The notes: a model not told the origin generated them from the sequence alone. 37,315 nt of DNA from Salegentibacter sp. (GCA_024635795.1 JAGXIH010000022.1:1-37315); one strand, 5' to 3'. Counted from the stretch's first letter, positions 24,270 through 32,827 are shown. Translations and numbers: made by a program.

Positions 24270-25094
24270 ATGAAAAAAGCCTTTTTATTAGTTAGTGTAT
24301 TATTGCTAAGTGTCTCGTGTAGCGAGTATCAAAAACTCCTGAAGAGTGAGGATACTGGTAAGAAATATGCTACTGCCGAACAGCTTTATAACGAAGCCAA
24401 AGAAGAAGAAAGCAAACCAAAATTCAGGAAGGCTCTGCGTCTTTTTGAACAAATAGTACCTGAATACAGGGGTAAGCCGCAAGGAGAAAAATTAAGTTTC
24501 CTCTTTGCAGATACTTACTATCAGTTGGGTGATTATTACCTATCTTCTTACCAGTTCGAGCGTTTTCAGCAGTCTTATCCTAATTCTGAAAAGCTGGAAG
24601 AGGCCGCTTTCAAGAAAGCTGCGAGTTTTTACGAGCTTTCGCCACGCTATGATCTGGACCAAACCGATACCCGTAAAGCGATTACTGAACTTCAGGCTTA
24701 TTTAAATGCTTTCCCTGAGGGAGAATATGCAGTGCGTGCCAATGAACTGGCAACTGAATTAAGAATAAAACTGGAGAAAAAGGCTTTTGAAATTGCAAAA
24801 CAATACCATACCACCGGGCTTGCCCGTGCAGGTAATTACAGAGCTGCGATCACCTCTTTTGATAATTTTATCAAAGGGTATCCAGGATCTCCTTTTAGAG
24901 AAGAGGCTTTCTATTACAGGTATGATGCGGCTTACCAACTGGCCATAAACAGTTTCGCCAGCCTTATGGAAGAACGTTTAAAGGAAGCAAAAACATATTA
25001 CCAAAGTTACGTGAAGCGATATCCGGAAGGGGAATACCTTTCCTCGATGAATGCTTCATTAGAAGATATTGAAACGAGGTTACAAAATTTATAA
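24270..25094 (+). CDS. bamD: Outer membrane protein assembly factor BamD
   Basis: BamD is the essential lipoprotein partner of BamA that helps fold beta-barrel proteins into the outer membrane. From ATG 24270 the protein has 274 residues. I reject the start at 24240 because a promoter box lies inside it and because MKKAFLLVSVLLLSVSC is a proper lipoprotein signal with C17. The mature part is a run of TPR-like helices typical of BamD: YNEAKEEE...FRKALRLFEQIVPEYRG, FLFADTYYQLGDYYLSSYQFERFQQSYP, RKAITELQAYLNAFPEGEY and YPEGEYLSSM. The length is close to that of other Bacteroidota BamD proteins. It begins a run of bamD, rpoZ, coaBC, porD and recN in the same direction with short gaps. Confidence 0.95.
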   Translation: MKKAFLLVSVLLLSVSCSEYQKLLKSEDTGKKYATAEQLYNEAKEEESKPKFRKALRLFEQIVPEYRGKPQGEKLSFLFADTYYQLGDYYLSSYQFERFQQSYPNSEKLEEAAFKKAASFYELSPRYDLDQTDTRKAITELQAYLNAFPEGEYAVRANELATELRIKLEKKAFEIAKQYHTTGLARAGNYRAAITSFDNFIKGYPGSPFREEAFYYRYDAAYQLAINSFASLMEERLKEAKTYYQSYVKRYPEGEYLSSMNASLEDIETRLQNL

Positions 25095-25110
25095 TTAGCA
25101 AGAAAGTATG

Positions 25111-25440
25111 ATGGACATTAAGAAATCTGACGCCCCGGTGAACACTACCACTATCGACAAGAATCTGGTAGATGCACCCACCAATAACATTTATGAAGCT
25201 ATTTCTGTAGTAGCGAAACGCGCAAACCAGATCAATGCTGAAATTAAAAAGGAATTACTTGAGAAGCTGGATGAATTTGCCACTTACAACGATAGCCTTG
25301 ACGAGATCTTTGAGAACAAAGAACAAATAGAAGTTTCTAAGTATTATGAAAAACTTCCCAAGCCGCATTCTTTAGCGATTCAGGAGTGGTTAGATGACAA
25401 GATCTACTACCGCAACACTAAAGATTCTGAAGAAGCATAA
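25111..25440 (+). CDS. rpoZ: DNA-directed RNA polymerase omega subunit (Bacteroidota type)
   Basis: Omega helps fold and stabilise the beta-prime subunit of RNA polymerase. The 109-residue product is the Bacteroidota form, which is longer than E. coli omega (about 90). It opens MDIKKSDAPVNTTTIDKNLVD. It has the characteristic NNIYEAISVVAKRANQIN block, the counterpart of the omega YRLVLVAAKRARQL helix. It ends with KYYEKLPKPHSLAIQEWLDDK, a lineage-specific tail. I chose the second of two adjacent ATGs (25108 or 25111) because it fits relatives. It lies between bamD and coaBC with gaps of 16 and 9 bases, an arrangement conserved in flavobacteria. Confidence 0.93.
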   Translation: MDIKKSDAPVNTTTIDKNLVDAPTNNIYEAISVVAKRANQINAEIKKELLEKLDEFATYNDSLDEIFENKEQIEVSKYYEKLPKPHSLAIQEWLDDKIYYRNTKDSEEA

Positions 25441-25449
25441 CTTAGTATT

Positions 25450-26658
25450 ATGTCGGTGCTAAAAGGTAAAAACGTACTATTAGGCGTTACCGGTGGTATC
25501 GCAGCCTATAAAACTGCCTTTTTAGTAAGACTTTTTATTAAAGCCGGTGCCCATGTAAAAGTGGTGATGACGCCGGCAGCTAAAGAATTTGTTACTCCGT
25601 TAACACTTTCCACACTTTCAAAAAACGAGGTGTATTCATCTTTCACCAATGAGGAAGATGAAAATGCTGTTTGGAACAATCACGTAGAACTCGGCCTCTG
25701 GGCCGATTTTATGATTGTAGCCCCGGCCTCGGCCAATACTTTGGCTAAAATGGCTTCAGGGACCGCCGATAATTTGCTGCTTGCGGTTTATCTCTCGGCA
25801 AAATGTCCGGTGTTTTTTGCTCCGGCTATGGATCTCGATATGTACCGGCATCCATCTACCAATAACAGCTTTGATCAACTTAAGGAATACGGGAATATTA
25901 TGATCCCGGCCGGAACTGGTGAACTCGCCAGCGGACTTCACGGAGAAGGCCGAATGGCGGAACCCGAAGATATCATGCAATTCCTGGAGGAGCATTTTTC
26001 AGCGCAACTTCCTTTGAAGGATAAAACCATATTAATTACTGCCGGGCCAACTTATGAGGCTATAGACCCCGTTCGTTTTATAGGAAATCATTCCAGCGGA
26101 AAAATGGGCTTTGCCCTGGCAGAAACCGCTGCCGCTTTGGGAGCGAATGTAATCCTGGTTTCCGGCCCCACACATTTAGAGATCAGTGAGCCCAATCTGA
26201 AACTCATCAGGGTGGTAAGCAATGAAGAAATGTATGCTGAGGTAAATAAATACTTTGCTGAAGCAGATGTAGTCATCGCCGCTGCTGCGGTTTCCGATTA
26301 CAAGCCAAAACAGGTCGCCTTGCAAAAGATCAAGAAAAACGACAACAATCTAACTTTAGAGCTGGAAAAAACCCGTGATATTCTTGGCACACTGGGAGAA
26401 AATAAAAAGGATCAAATGCTCATTGGCTTTGCCCTTGAGACCAACGACGAGCTTGAAAATGCCCGTGGGAAGCTGAAACGGAAAAACCTTGATTTCATAG
26501 TTTTGAATTCATTACAGGACAAAGGCGCCGGCTTTCAGAAAGACACCAATAAGATCACTATCGTGTATCCTGATTCGGTTAAGGAATTTGATCTGAAACC
26601 AAAATCGGAAGTAGCGAAGGATATATTAAATGAAATCGTAACTTTGATAAATGCGTAA
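25450..26658 (+). CDS. coaBC: Bifunctional phosphopantothenoylcysteine decarboxylase/synthase CoaBC
   Basis: CoaBC joins cysteine to 4'-phosphopantothenate (CoaB) and decarboxylates the product (CoaC), two steps of coenzyme A synthesis. The 402-residue protein has the flavoprotein CoaC half first: GVTGGIAAYKTAFLVR, catalytic histidine H78 in NNHVELG, APASANTLAKMASGTADNLL, and the KCPVFFAPAMDLDMY flap with its cysteine. The CoaB half begins near residue 188 with KTILITAGPTYEAIDPVRFIGNHS and includes VIAAAAVSDYKP and KTRDILGTLG. The length is normal. Its stop overlaps the porD start by eight bases. The last CoA step, coaE, is 5.5 kb downstream. Confidence 0.98.
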   Translation: MSVLKGKNVLLGVTGGIAAYKTAFLVRLFIKAGAHVKVVMTPAAKEFVTPLTLSTLSKNEVYSSFTNEEDENAVWNNHVELGLWADFMIVAPASANTLAKMASGTADNLLLAVYLSAKCPVFFAPAMDLDMYRHPSTNNSFDQLKEYGNIMIPAGTGELASGLHGEGRMAEPEDIMQFLEEHFSAQLPLKDKTILITAGPTYEAIDPVRFIGNHSSGKMGFALAETAAALGANVILVSGPTHLEISEPNLKLIRVVSNEEMYAEVNKYFAEADVVIAAAAVSDYKPKQVALQKIKKNDNNLTLELEKTRDILGTLGENKKDQMLIGFALETNDELENARGKLKRKNLDFIVLNSLQDKGAGFQKDTNKITIVYPDSVKEFDLKPKSEVAKDILNEIVTLINA

Positions 26659-27538
26659 CTTCCTCCTGATTATTTTGATGTTTGCCGGCCTTAGTCAAAT
26701 GAAGGCCCAGGAACTCAATTGTCAGGTAGTTTTAAATACCGAACAAACGGGCCAAAGCAACCTTTCGGTTTTTCGTACCCTGGAACGAGCCCTCACTGAA
26801 TTTGTAAACCAAACCAGTTGGACCGATAAGGAATTTTTGCCCCACGAGCGCATAAACTGCAGTATGTTCATAACCCTGAACAGCTTTGAAGGTGAATCTT
26901 TTTCAGGTACCATCCAGGTGCAGTCTTCACGACCCGTTTACGGAACTACCATGGTAAGCCCCGTTTTAAACTTTAACGACGATCAATTTGGTTTTAGGTA
27001 TCGCGAATACCAACCTTTAAATTACAGTCAAAATTCCTATAGTTCCAATCTTGTTTCTGTTGTAAGTTTCTATGTCTATACTATTTTAGGTCTTGATGCC
27101 GATACTTTTTCTCCTGAAGGAGGAACCGAATATTACCAGGAGGCCAACAGGATAGTGATAACCGCACAGCAGGGTGGAAGCCAGGGCTGGAGTGGCGCCG
27201 ATGGAAACAATTCCCGCTATCGCCTGAATACCGATCTTCTTTCAAATACCTTTGCCGAATACCGTACGGCCCTTTACGAATATCACCGCCTGGGCCTGGA
27301 TGAAATGCACCGGGACCAGGAAAAGGGCAAATTGGCAATCGCCGATGCGCTGGAAAAACTGGAAGCTATGAATCGCCGTCGGGCAAATTCGCTCCTGCTA
27401 CGTACATTTTTTGATTCCAAAGCCGATGAGATCTCGCAAATATTCAGTGGAGGTCCGGCTATAAACCGGCCAGGATTAACGGAAACTCTTACCAATATCG
27501 CCCCGCGTTATTCCCGTAACTGGCGAAACCTGCAATAA
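26651..27538 (+). CDS. porD: DUF4835 family protein, probable type IX secretion protein PorD
   Basis: The 295-residue secreted protein belongs to DUF4835, which I recall being named PorD and required for type IX secretion in Porphyromonas. The signal peptide MRNFLLIILMFAGLSQMKAQ ends in the AQ pattern. The mature part begins ELNCQVVLNTEQ and has family blocks: RTLERALTEFVNQTSWT, SRPVYGTTMVSPVLNFND, SVVSFYVYTILGLDADTFSPEGG, EANRIVITAQQ and GWSGADGNNSRYRL. It overlaps coaBC by eight bases and precedes recN. Its presence means the organism very likely has type IX secretion, which fits the HYR-type secreted protein at 35360. The molecular role is poorly known. Confidence 0.83.
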   Translation: MRNFLLIILMFAGLSQMKAQELNCQVVLNTEQTGQSNLSVFRTLERALTEFVNQTSWTDKEFLPHERINCSMFITLNSFEGESFSGTIQVQSSRPVYGTTMVSPVLNFNDDQFGFRYREYQPLNYSQNSYSSNLVSVVSFYVYTILGLDADTFSPEGGTEYYQEANRIVITAQQGGSQGWSGADGNNSRYRLNTDLLSNTFAEYRTALYEYHRLGLDEMHRDQEKGKLAIADALEKLEAMNRRRANSLLLRTFFDSKADEISQIFSGGPAINRPGLTETLTNIAPRYSRNWRNLQ

Positions 27539-27550
27539 TTATTTTCCCGG

Positions 27551-27581
27551 TTGATTGGGAAAGATTTCTCCCGTATATTTA
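27551..27581 (+). promoter_or_regulatory. Probable recN promoter
   Basis: TTG at 27551-27553 is followed after 20 bases by TATATTTA at 27574-27581, one base off TAnnTTTG. The spacing is right for a Bacteroidota promoter. The first TTG, which also opens the longest recN frame, is therefore the -33 element and not a start codon. Transcription would start near 27588, about 11 bases before the chosen start. Confidence 0.55.
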
Positions 27582-27598
27582 GCACAAATTCTAACGAC

Positions 27599-29251
27599 TT
27601 GCTTACTGCACTATCTATAAAAAATTACGCCCTCATTGAAGATATAAATATCAAACTTCAGGAAGGCTTTACCATAATTACCGGGGAAACCGGTGCCGGA
27701 AAATCAATCATGCTTGGAGCCCTTGGCCTCCTGCTTGGCGATCGCGCCGATTATAGTTCTATTCGGGACACCGCTAAAAAGTGTGTTATCGAAGGGGCTT
27801 TTAATATTGGGAATTATAATTTGAAAGACTTTTTTCTGAAGGAAGATCTGGACTTCGAAACTCAAACCATTATTCGTCGGGAGATATTACCTTCCGGGAA
27901 ATCGCGGGCATTTATAAACGATACCCCGGTGAAGCTTTCTTCCCTGAATAAACTGGGTGGATTTCTTATCGATGTTCACAGTCAGCATGAAACGCTTAGC
28001 CTGGGGAATAATGAGTATCAGTTTCAGGTGATAGACACCATTGCCGGGAATGAAGCCTTATTGCTTGATTACCGTAATCGCTTCAGGGAATTCAAGAAAC
28101 TAAACCGGAGGTTGGAAGAACTCAAAGAGGAGCAGGCGCAGGCGGCCCGGGAGTATGATTATAATCTGTTTCTGCTGAATGAACTCGAGGAAGCCAATCT
28201 CAAACCGGGAATGCTGGAAGAACTGGAAAGCCGCTATGAAGAGTTGAATAATGTAGAAGAACTTACTGAAAAACTGGGTTCCGCGGTAGAACTAATTGGC
28301 AGGGAAGACATTGGCAGTTTGGACACCCTAAAAGAGGTACGGGCAGGCTTATCTAAGATTGCAGCTTTTTCAGCAACCTATGAAAGTTTGAACGGGCGTG
28401 TGGAAAGCATTATCATTGAACTCGATGATATCTCCCAGGAACTTTCAGATGCATTGGAAAGAGTAGAAGCTAATCCTGAAGAACTGGAAGCAACAAATCA
28501 GAAACTTCAGCTTATCTATAACCTTCAGAAAAAACATTCCGCAGAGAATATTGAAGAATTACTGGAAATGAAAGATCAGCTTCAGGAAAAGGTGTCGGTG
28601 AGTGAAAACGCCGAGGCCTCCTTGCTGGAAGCTGAAAAAGCTATTTCAGAAGCGAAAAAAGACCTTGTTGAGGTTTCAGTAAAGATCCATCAGAATCGGA
28701 AAAAGATCATCCCGGAATTTATCAAGCAAACCGAAGAGATCCTTACCGGATTGGGTATGCCAAATGCCCGGCTTAAGATCGAATTGAAACCACAGCAGGA
28801 ACTACTTGCTAACGGGCAGGACCAATTATTCTGGTATCTCGCGGCTAATAAAGGCGGAGACTTTAAGGAGATGAAAAAGGCAGCTTCGGGTGGGGAATTG
28901 TCGCGAATTATGCTGGCGGTGAAGAGTATTCTGGCTGCGCAAAGCAGTTTACCCACCATTATATTTGATGAGATAGATACCGGGGTTTCCGGAGATATCG
29001 CGCAAAAAATGGGGGAGATCCTGAAGCGAATGGGAGAATCTATGCAGGTGATCGCAATCACCCACCTTCCGCAGATAGCCGGAAAGGGGAACAGCCACTT
29101 CAAGATCTTCAAAGAAGACTCGGCTCAAATTACAACCACCAAGATCTCTGAACTGGAGCAGAATGAGCGCATAGAAGAACTGGCGATGATGCTTGGAGGA
29201 AATAATATCAGTGAATCGGCAATGGCGCATGCCAGAGCCCTGTTGAATTAG
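27599..29251 (+). CDS. recN: DNA repair protein RecN
   Basis: RecN is an SMC-like ATPase that acts at double-strand breaks, holding or mobilising DNA ends. I place the start at TTG 27599, giving 550 residues and the N-terminus LLTALSIKNYALIEDINI, which fits the family. Sixteen extra residues of the longer frame overlap a promoter. Walker A is ITGETGAGKSIML (about residues 22-34). The middle is a long coiled coil (about 150-370) interrupted near 270. The ABC signature is KAASGGELSRIMLAVK, Walker B is PTIIFDEIDTGVSG, and the H-loop is VIAITHLPQIA. It closes the bamD-to-recN run, and fabI has its own promoter. No LexA-type box was recognised. Confidence 0.96.
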   Translation: MLTALSIKNYALIEDINIKLQEGFTIITGETGAGKSIMLGALGLLLGDRADYSSIRDTAKKCVIEGAFNIGNYNLKDFFLKEDLDFETQTIIRREILPSGKSRAFINDTPVKLSSLNKLGGFLIDVHSQHETLSLGNNEYQFQVIDTIAGNEALLLDYRNRFREFKKLNRRLEELKEEQAQAAREYDYNLFLLNELEEANLKPGMLEELESRYEELNNVEELTEKLGSAVELIGREDIGSLDTLKEVRAGLSKIAAFSATYESLNGRVESIIIELDDISQELSDALERVEANPEELEATNQKLQLIYNLQKKHSAENIEELLEMKDQLQEKVSVSENAEASLLEAEKAISEAKKDLVEVSVKIHQNRKKIIPEFIKQTEEILTGLGMPNARLKIELKPQQELLANGQDQLFWYLAANKGGDFKEMKKAASGGELSRIMLAVKSILAAQSSLPTIIFDEIDTGVSGDIAQKMGEILKRMGESMQVIAITHLPQIAGKGNSHFKIFKEDSAQITTTKISELEQNERIEELAMMLGGNNISESAMAHARALLN

Positions 29252-29262
29252 AAACTAACCGG

Positions 29263-29294
29263 TTGAGCCTCTGAAGGGAATTTTACTATCTTTA
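29263..29294 (+). promoter_or_regulatory. Probable fabI promoter
   Basis: TTG at 29263-29265 is followed after 21 bases by TATCTTTA at 29287-29294, one base off TAnnTTTG. Transcription would start near 29301, about 24 bases before the fabI ATG. Confidence 0.6.
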
Positions 29295-29324
29295 CCGGCT
29301 CAACAATCTATAAAAACCAATACC

Positions 29325-30146
29325 ATGTCATACAACCTGCTAAAAGGTAAAAGAGGAATTATTTTCGGGGCTTTGGATGAAAATTCTATCGCCTGGAAAA
29401 CAGCTGAACGGGTAAATGAAGAAGGCGGAAAATTTGTGCTAACCAATGCACCTATCGCAATGCGAATGGGAAACATTCAGCAACTCGCCGAAAAAACCGG
29501 TTCTGAGATCATTCCTGCCGATGCCACAAAAGTAGAAGATCTTGAAAACCTTGTTGAAAAAGCGATGGAGATCCTTGGAGGAAAGATCGATTTCGTTTTG
29601 CATTCCATCGGGATGTCGGTGAATGTGAGAAAAGGAAATCACTATACCAATATGAATTACGATTTTACCACCAAAGGCTGGGATGTTTCTGCGGTATCTT
29701 TTCATAAGACGATGCAGGTTTTATATAAAAAAGAAGCGATGAACGAGTGGGGAAGCATTGTAGCCCTTACTTATATGGCTGCACAGCGCGTCTTCCCCGA
29801 TTATAACGATATGGCCGATAATAAAGCTTATCTGGAATCTATAGCCCGTAGTTTCGGGTATTTCTTCGGAAAAGATAAAAAGGTAAGGGTGAACACTATT
29901 TCACAGTCACCAACGCCAACCACTGCCGGTACAGGAGTAAAAGGCTTTGATGGCTTTATTGCCTACGCCGATAAAATGTCGCCACTGGGTAATGCCACAG
30001 CTCTGGAATGCGCCGATTATACCCTCACACTTTTCTCTGACCTTACCAAAAAAGTGACCCTTCAGAATCTATATCACGACGGTGGTTTCTCCAATATGGG
30101 AGTTAGCCAGGAAGTGATGGAAACTTTTATGAAAGAACAGGAATAA
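29325..30146 (+). CDS. fabI: Enoyl-[acyl-carrier-protein] reductase FabI
   Basis: FabI reduces the enoyl-ACP double bond with NAD(P)H, the last step of each fatty-acid elongation cycle and the target of triclosan. The 273-residue SDR protein has the cofactor loop IIFGALDENSIAWKTAERV (about residues 12-30), VLHSIGMSV, and the atypical active-site pair Y160-x6-K167 in FPDYNDMADNKAYLE, with Y150 in LTYMAAQ. The segment VNTISQSPTPTTAGTGVKGFDGF corresponds to the substrate-binding loop, with serine and proline positions as in Bacteroidota FabI. It is a single gene with its own promoter and a strong terminator at 30161-30215. Confidence 0.97.
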   Translation: MSYNLLKGKRGIIFGALDENSIAWKTAERVNEEGGKFVLTNAPIAMRMGNIQQLAEKTGSEIIPADATKVEDLENLVEKAMEILGGKIDFVLHSIGMSVNVRKGNHYTNMNYDFTTKGWDVSAVSFHKTMQVLYKKEAMNEWGSIVALTYMAAQRVFPDYNDMADNKAYLESIARSFGYFFGKDKKVRVNTISQSPTPTTAGTGVKGFDGFIAYADKMSPLGNATALECADYTLTLFSDLTKKVTLQNLYHDGGFSNMGVSQEVMETFMKEQE

Positions 30147-30160
30147 CATTCCTACCTAAT

Positions 30161-30215
30161 AAAGGGCTGTGAGGAAAAAATGCAATATTGTTTTTTCCGG
30201 CAGCCCTTTTCTTTT
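30161..30215 (+). terminator. Long-stem terminator downstream of fabI
   Basis: AAAGGGCTG (30161-30169) pairs with CAGCCCTTT (30201-30209). Inside, GGAAAAAA (30173-30180) pairs with TTTTTTCC (30191-30198), extending the hairpin to about 17 base pairs with a small internal loop. It is followed by the T-rich TTTTCTTTT, so it works on the plus strand. Confidence 0.88.
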
Positions 30216-30229
30216 AGTACCTTTATAAG

Positions 30230-31237
30230 ATGAAATTGGAATATTCGTTTATCATTCCTGTCTACAATCGCCCCGATGAGATCAGGGAGCTGCTGCAAAG
30301 TATGCTGGCTCTCGATTTTGAAAGGCCTTTTGAAATTGTGATAGTAGAAGACGGTTCTTCCAAACCTTCTGCCGAGGTTATTAAACAGTTTCAGCAGAAA
30401 CTTAACATCAGCTATTATTACAAGAAAAATACCGGGCCCGGCGATTCCCGGAATTTTGGGATGCGCTATGCCAAAGGTGATTTTTTTCTTATTCTGGATT
30501 CTGATGTTCTGCTCCCTCCCGATTATCTGAAATGCATAGATCGTTTCCTATCTCATACTTACTGTGATTGCTTTGGCGGACCCGATGCGGCACATCCTAC
30601 TTTTAGCGATACCCAGAAAGCAATTGACTATGCGATGACCTCTTTTTTGACCACCGGAGGAATTCGCGGTAAGAAATCCTCGGTAAATAAATTTGAACCC
30701 CGCAGTTTTAATATGGGGATTTCCCGAAAAGCATTTGAAGCAACGGGAGGATTCGGCCTGATCCACCCCGGAGAAGATCCCGATCTTTCCCTTAGACTTC
30801 AGAAAGAAGGCTATAAAACCTGCCTTATCCCCGATGCGAAAGTTTTTCACAAGCGCCGTATCGACTGGAATAAATTCTATCACCAGGTTGAAAAATTTGG
30901 AATGGTACGTCCAATCCTAAACTCCTGGCATCCCGGCTCGGGCAAGATCACCTATTGGTTTCCAACTTTCTTTACTGCAGGATTTGTTTTATCAATTCTA
31001 TTGCTAAGCACAGGCCTCTGGTTGTTTTTTGAATTATACCTTATTTATTTTCTACTGGTATTTCTCGATTCGGCTATTAAAAATAAAAGTATTAACATTG
31101 GGTTGTTTTCGGTCTATGCCGTCCTGGTGCAGTTTGTCGGTTATGGATATGGTTTTTTTAAATCTGTATGGCAGCTTAAAGTCCTGAAAAAAAATCCCGA
31201 AATTGCATTTCCACACCTATTCTTTAAACATGCGTAA
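30230..31237 (+). CDS. Family 2 glycosyltransferase with C-terminal membrane helices
   Basis: The 335-residue protein has a GT-A fold: YSFIIPVYNRPDEIRELLQSM at the start, IVIVEDGSSKPS (E40-D41 in the nucleotide site), NTGPGDSRNFGMRYAKGDFFLILDSD with the metal-binding D90-S-D92, and the acceptor-side HPGEDPDLSLRLQKEGYK with its ED pair. Two or three hydrophobic helices follow (about residues 245-305), so it is anchored in the inner membrane. It probably adds a sugar to a lipid-linked or surface glycan, but neither donor nor acceptor can be told. No polysaccharide gene cluster surrounds it. It overlaps the YbbR gene by eight bases, so it is co-translated with it. Confidence 0.92.
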   Translation: MKLEYSFIIPVYNRPDEIRELLQSMLALDFERPFEIVIVEDGSSKPSAEVIKQFQQKLNISYYYKKNTGPGDSRNFGMRYAKGDFFLILDSDVLLPPDYLKCIDRFLSHTYCDCFGGPDAAHPTFSDTQKAIDYAMTSFLTTGGIRGKKSSVNKFEPRSFNMGISRKAFEATGGFGLIHPGEDPDLSLRLQKEGYKTCLIPDAKVFHKRRIDWNKFYHQVEKFGMVRPILNSWHPGSGKITYWFPTFFTAGFVLSILLLSTGLWLFFELYLIYFLLVFLDSAIKNKSINIGLFSVYAVLVQFVGYGYGFFKSVWQLKVLKKNPEIAFPHLFFKHA

Positions 31238-32186
31238 AACCACGATTAGAACTCCCGACTTTTTAAAAAAATCCAATTTACAAACCTTTGGGTTCTTTCT
31301 CTTTTTTTCGGCCATGGTGTGGGTTCTGGTGCAGTTGTCAAAAGATTATACGCAGGTGGTGTCTATACCTTTGGAATATGTAAACCCACCAATGGATAAA
31401 AGTGTCGCTGAAGAAAAACCGGGTTCTGCAGAGATCAGGATGCAGGATAAAGGTTTTAGTATTCTCTATTTTCAGTTGTTTACACCTGAACTTCAGATAG
31501 ACCTGGAACAAGCCCGGGAAGAAAATGGCCAACTGGTTTATTCTTTCGAAGATAATCGCGAGGATATCACCCGGCAACTCGATATTGATTTTGAAGAAAC
31601 CCGTTTCCTCGTTGAAGAATTAATTATAGATTTCCAGCCTAAGAAACTTAAACGGGTTAAAGTGGTTCCAAGATTAAACCTTTCTTATGCTGTTGGGTAT
31701 TCGGCAAATGAAGAAATCAGGCTAAATCCTGATTCTGTTGATGTTAGTGGCCCCGAGTCTATTATTGATACACTTACCGAGATAAAAACCTTTCTACTTA
31801 AAAAAAATGATATTAGCGATGATATTAGTGGGAAAGTTGCCATAGATACCACAGGCCTTGGGATGCTAAGTTTTTATCTAACCGAAGTTTCCTATGCTTT
31901 GGAAGTTGAAAAATTCACCGAAGGCCAGGTGCAGGTGCCGGTGGAAGTTCAGAATGTTCCCCAGGGTGTTAACCTGAGTATTTTTCCGCAGGAGGTGAAG
32001 TTATTTTATCAGGTGAACCTTAAACAATACGACCTGGTGCACCCTGAAGATTTTTCGGTGGTGTGTGATTTTGAAGATATAACCGAAGGTCAGGATTACC
32101 TTTTGCCTGAACTTGTTAGAAAACCTGAATTTGTTACTAACATTCGGCTTAGTGAACGGAAGATCCAGTTTATCATAAAACGATGA
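31230..32186 (+). CDS. YbbR/CdaR-like domain membrane protein
   Basis: From the ATG at 31230 the protein has 318 residues. An earlier in-frame ATG at 31203 lies within the glycosyltransferase coding end and adds nothing family-like. One membrane helix (about residues 18-36, LQTFGFFLFFSAMVWVLVQ) precedes an extracytoplasmic part with YbbR-type beta modules, including IPLEYVNPP, SYAVGYSANEEIRLNPDSVDVSGPESIIDTLTEI and VQVPVEVQNVPQGVNLSIFPQEVKLFYQV. In Firmicutes, CdaR (YbbR) controls the c-di-AMP cyclase CdaA. No cyclase gene is next to it here. The role in flavobacteria is unknown to me. It overlaps coaE by four bases (ATGA). Confidence 0.84.
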   Translation: MRKTTIRTPDFLKKSNLQTFGFFLFFSAMVWVLVQLSKDYTQVVSIPLEYVNPPMDKSVAEEKPGSAEIRMQDKGFSILYFQLFTPELQIDLEQAREENGQLVYSFEDNREDITRQLDIDFEETRFLVEELIIDFQPKKLKRVKVVPRLNLSYAVGYSANEEIRLNPDSVDVSGPESIIDTLTEIKTFLLKKNDISDDISGKVAIDTTGLGMLSFYLTEVSYALEVEKFTEGQVQVPVEVQNVPQGVNLSIFPQEVKLFYQVNLKQYDLVHPEDFSVVCDFEDITEGQDYLLPELVRKPEFVTNIRLSERKIQFIIKR

Positions 32187-32773
32187 TGATAGTAGGCTTA
32201 ACCGGCGGCATAGGTAGTGGAAAAACCACTGTGGCCAATTTCTTCAGGGAACTTGGAATCCCGGTATATATCGCCGATGAGGCTGGGAAACGCCTGATGC
32301 TTACTTCCGAAGAAATAAAAAAAGCAGTGAAGGAACTCTTCGGGGAAAAAGCATATTCCGGCGATGAGCCGAACAGAAAATATATCGCTTCCCAGGTCTT
32401 TAACGATTCAGGTAAACTCGAAGCTTTGAACAGGATAATACACCCGGCTGTGGCTACCGATTTTCAAACCTGGCTCTCCCGGCAGCAAGCACCATACATA
32501 ATTTATGAGGCGGCGATCCTTTTTGAATCAGGCGGAAATGAAAAGTGCGATCGCACTATCCTGGTAACCGCTCCCCACGACGAAAAAATTAAAAGATTGC
32601 AGTTCCGGGATAATTCAGAAATAGAAGAAATAGAGGCCCGAATGGCCAACCAGTGGTCTGATGAAAAAAAGTTAAAACTTACCGATTTCCAAATCCAAAA
32701 TACCGATCTAGCCCTTACTAAATCACAGGTTGCAGAATTACATGAGATTCTCTTAAATTCCCGCAAAAATTGA
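32183..32773 (+). CDS. coaE: Dephospho-CoA kinase
   Basis: CoaE phosphorylates the 3'-hydroxyl of dephospho-CoA, the last step of coenzyme A synthesis. The 196-residue P-loop kinase has Walker A GLTGGIGSGKTTVANFF (about residues 5-21), VYIADEAGKRLM, the IHPAVATDFQTWL segment, and the acceptor-side YIIYEAAILFESGGNEKCDRTILVTA. The LID arginines are in RLQFRDN. The length is normal. It starts at the stop of the YbbR gene with a four-base overlap. The first of two ATGs (32183, 32186) was kept. No terminator is evident before the kinase gene downstream. Confidence 0.97.
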   Translation: MMIVGLTGGIGSGKTTVANFFRELGIPVYIADEAGKRLMLTSEEIKKAVKELFGEKAYSGDEPNRKYIASQVFNDSGKLEALNRIIHPAVATDFQTWLSRQQAPYIIYEAAILFESGGNEKCDRTILVTAPHDEKIKRLQFRDNSEIEEIEARMANQWSDEKKLKLTDFQIQNTDLALTKSQVAELHEILLNSRKN

Positions 32774-32827
32774 GAAAAGTTTTGTTAACATTTGGTTAAA
32801 CCACTTAAGCTCTAAATGTTAAAATCT

